From assembly GCA_002293455.1 (NCBI GenBank), contig DBDH01000035.1, positions 14,303-22,638 of the forward strand: a stretch of DNA of 8,336 nucleotides. Direction: 5' to 3'. Source of the stretch: Treponema sp. UBA937 (lineage in GTDB: Bacteria; Spirochaetota; Spirochaetia; Treponematales; Breznakiellaceae). Under the pieces are notes generated by a model, which saw only the letters and a program-made list of their open reading frames with translations, was not told the DNA's origin and searched no databases. Below are positions 7,914 through 8,336 of this stretch, in pieces (the stretch's first letter is position 1; every line of letters starts with the position of its first letter). The translations under genes and the position numbers were made by a program.

Positions 7914-7917
7914 AAAA

Positions 7918-7925
7918 CACCCCCT
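7918..7925 (-). promoter_or_regulatory. Ribosome binding site deciding the endoglycosidase start
   Basis: AGGGGGTG ends four bases before the ATG at 7913. It lies between this ATG and the in-frame ATG at 7931, so it can serve only the inner start. Confidence 0.75.
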
Positions 7926-7935
7926 ATGCATTTTC

Positions 7936-7980
7936 TCAAAATATTAAGTCACTTACAAAATTGAAGTTTTGTAAGTGCAT
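7936..7980 (-). CDS. Possible 14-codon leader ORF
   Basis: An ATG at 7980 starts a 14-residue ORF (MHLQNFNFVSDLIF) that ends in TGA at 7936-7938, 22 bases before the endoglycosidase start. AGGATAGGG lies just upstream and could serve as a ribosome site, with the AGGA part at an eight-base spacing. The ORF runs through the 7950-7977 hairpin, so its translation would open that hairpin. It has no run of a single regulatory codon, so a classical attenuator is not evident. It may be chance. Confidence 0.25.
   Translation of the reverse strand: MHLQNFNFVSDLIF
7950..7977. promoter_or_regulatory. 11-bp perfect inverted repeat in the leader of the endoglycosidase gene
   Basis: CACTTACAAAA (7950-7960) and TTTTGTAAGTG (7967-7977) flank a six-base loop, 37 bases upstream of the first start codon. 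It contains the same TTACAA/TTGTAA half-sites as the repeat at the -10 box, but ten bases apart instead of seven. It may be a second operator or an RNA hairpin that controls translation or transcription of the operon. Confidence 0.5.
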
Positions 7981-7988
7981 CAACCCTA

Positions 7989-8001
7989 TCCTGATACAGG
8001 A
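7989..8001. repeat. Short leader hairpin
   Basis: TCCTG and CAGGA form a 5-bp stem with an ATA loop. In the transcript this is followed by AUAGGGUUGAUG, the start region of a possible upstream ORF. The stem is short and could be chance. Confidence 0.3.
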
Positions 8002-8068
8002 ATGATATATCATAATATATTCAATACACCTAACACTACTAATACCACTAATATATTAAATATATCAT
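8002..8068. repeat. Long imperfect inverted repeat in the leader
   Basis: ATGATATAT (8002-8010) pairs with ATATATCAT (8060-8068), and TAATATATT (8013-8021) pairs with AATATATTA (8050-8058). Only a small CA/A internal loop interrupts 18 base pairs. The 28-base loop (8022-8049) has no G on the plus strand, so the transcript loop has no C. It lies wholly inside the predicted leader RNA. Confidence 0.6.
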
Positions 8069-8071
8069 ACC

Positions 8072-8090
8072 TTACAATGTAGTATTGTAA
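8072..8090. promoter_or_regulatory. Inverted repeat over the -10 box, probable operator
   Basis: TTACAAT and ATTGTAA form 7-bp arms around five bases. The -10 hexamer sits in one arm and the likely start site in the other, so a bound dimer would block RNA polymerase. The regulator is unknown and is not encoded here. Confidence 0.5.
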
Positions 8091-8113
8091 CCTGTACGGT
8101 ATTATTCTGTCAA
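8084..8113 (-). promoter_or_regulatory. Sigma70-type promoter of the operon
   Basis: Read on the minus strand, TTGACA (8108-8113) is a perfect -35 and TACAAT (8084-8089) matches five of six -10 bases, with an 18-base spacer. The stretch just upstream (8114-8135) is A/T tracts and could act as an UP element. Transcription would begin near 8077, giving a leader of about 160 bases before the first gene. It is the only good promoter I see for the six genes. Confidence 0.7.
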
Positions 8114-8170
8114 GAAAAATTTTTGCGGAAAAATGATAATGTTATGAAAAACGCCGACAGCTGTTTATTG

Positions 8171-8226
8171 CACAGAGGAAAAAATTTTTATGCACAGAGG
8201 TGAGGAGAAAAATCGTTACACAGAGG
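8171..8226 (+). repeat. Three direct CACAGAGG repeats
   Basis: Exact copies lie at 8171-8178, 8193-8200 and 8219-8226, start to start 22 and 26 bases. Each is followed by a purine-rich A/G stretch. They sit upstream of the promoter and its A/T tracts. From memory, CACAGAG-type repeats occur between genes in several bacteria, so this may be a dispersed genomic repeat and not a local regulatory site. Confidence 0.6.
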
Positions 8227-8232
8227 AGGAAT

Positions 8233-8263
8233 ATAGTCAAACAAACCAAAACTATTTGACTAT
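8233..8263. repeat. 9-bp inverted repeat
   Basis: ATAGTCAAA (8233-8241) and TTTGACTAT (8255-8263) form perfect arms around a 13-base A-rich loop. It lies about 120 bases upstream of the -35 box. It could be a distal protein-binding site or the end of an upstream transcript. Confidence 0.45.
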
Positions 8264-8275
8264 TTCCGATCTAAG

Positions 8276-8315
8276 GTAACACTGATTTATGCATCGAGCA
8301 TAAATCAGTGTTTAC
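8276..8315. terminator. 17-bp hairpin near the window edge, possible terminator of the upstream gene
   Basis: AACACTGATTTATGC (8278-8292) pairs perfectly with 8298-8312 around the loop ATCGA, and GT/AC extends the stem past one bulged T. The plus strand continues TTACTTTAT, mildly T-rich, and the minus strand continues TACCTTAG. It most likely closes a transcript from beyond the right edge or insulates the operon. Confidence 0.45.
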
Positions 8316-8336
8316 TTTATGAAACTGTCATTTTGC

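Larger units (their letters stand above)
7914..8336. other. Gene-free control region upstream of the operon
   Basis: These 423 bases hold no convincing gene on either strand. They are clearly more AT-rich than the coding part. From right to left they contain a long hairpin at the window edge, a 9-bp inverted repeat, three CACAGAGG copies, an A/T-rich upstream segment, a promoter, an inverted repeat over its -10 box, and a leader with several hairpins before the first gene. I recognise no known riboswitch or small RNA family. Confidence 0.7.

Noticed and set aside
7914..7931. Start of the endoglycosidase at the outer ATG (7931), adding MHRGCF
   Set aside because: No ribosome site precedes it, while AGGGGGTG lies inside the extension and fits the ATG at 7913; the signal peptide is normal from there.
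8144..8203. Small plus-strand ORF of 19 residues starting MKNADSC
   Set aside because: It has no ribosome site and is partly made of the CACAGAGG repeats.
8171..8226. CRISPR array
   Set aside because: The repeats are 8 bases, unevenly spaced, and the spacers are short purine-rich runs; no cas gene is near.

Overview
All six genes lie on the minus strand, head to tail, and read from right to left as one likely operon. The cell envelope they imply is diderm: three lipoproteins, one signal-peptidase-I protein that looks like an outer-membrane beta-barrel, and two inner-membrane permeases. The barrel protein resembles families I know from treponemes, and the LplA/B/C-type transporter lacks its own ATPase. 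My best guess is a spirochaete of the Treponema group, possibly gut-associated. No marker gene is present, so the genus is inference.

Layout in transcription order. (1) 8336-7914 is a gene-free, AT-rich control region. It holds a 17-bp hairpin at the window edge, a 9-bp inverted repeat, three copies of CACAGAGG, a good sigma70-type promoter (TTGACA-N18-TACAAT) whose -10 lies inside an inverted repeat, and a structured leader with a possible 14-codon upstream ORF. (2) 7913-6549 encodes a lipoprotein GH18 endo-beta-N-acetylglucosaminidase of Endo H type with an intact DGVDFDDE catalytic motif. (3) 6397-4880 encodes a putative outer-membrane beta-barrel. (4) 4857-3481 encodes a second GH18-like lipoprotein, paralogous to the first, in which the motif reads NGFDFNDI: the catalytic Glu is lost, so it is probably a glycan-binding pseudoenzyme. 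(5) 3469-2549 and 2537-1602 encode two CUT1/Lpl-type sugar ABC permeases. (6) 1511-81 encodes the matching substrate-binding lipoprotein with a DUF3502-like C-terminus. A hairpin follows at 7-55. Two GH starts are moved in from the longest ORF (to 7913 and 6397) because the Shine-Dalgarno site and signal peptide fit only there.

Taken together this reads as a glycan-harvesting locus. A lipid-anchored endoglycosidase would release N-glycans (high-mannose or hybrid by analogy with Endo H), an inactive paralogue would hold the glycan or glycoprotein, a barrel would let the oligosaccharide into the periplasm, and the ABC transporter would import it. It is the functional counterpart of a Bacteroidetes N-glycan PUL but has no SusC/SusD pair, and the permease-permease-binding-protein order resembles, from memory, the pneumococcal N-glycan transporter. 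Exoglycosidases, a regulator and the ATPase would have to be encoded elsewhere. The substrate assignment is inferred from family and context only.
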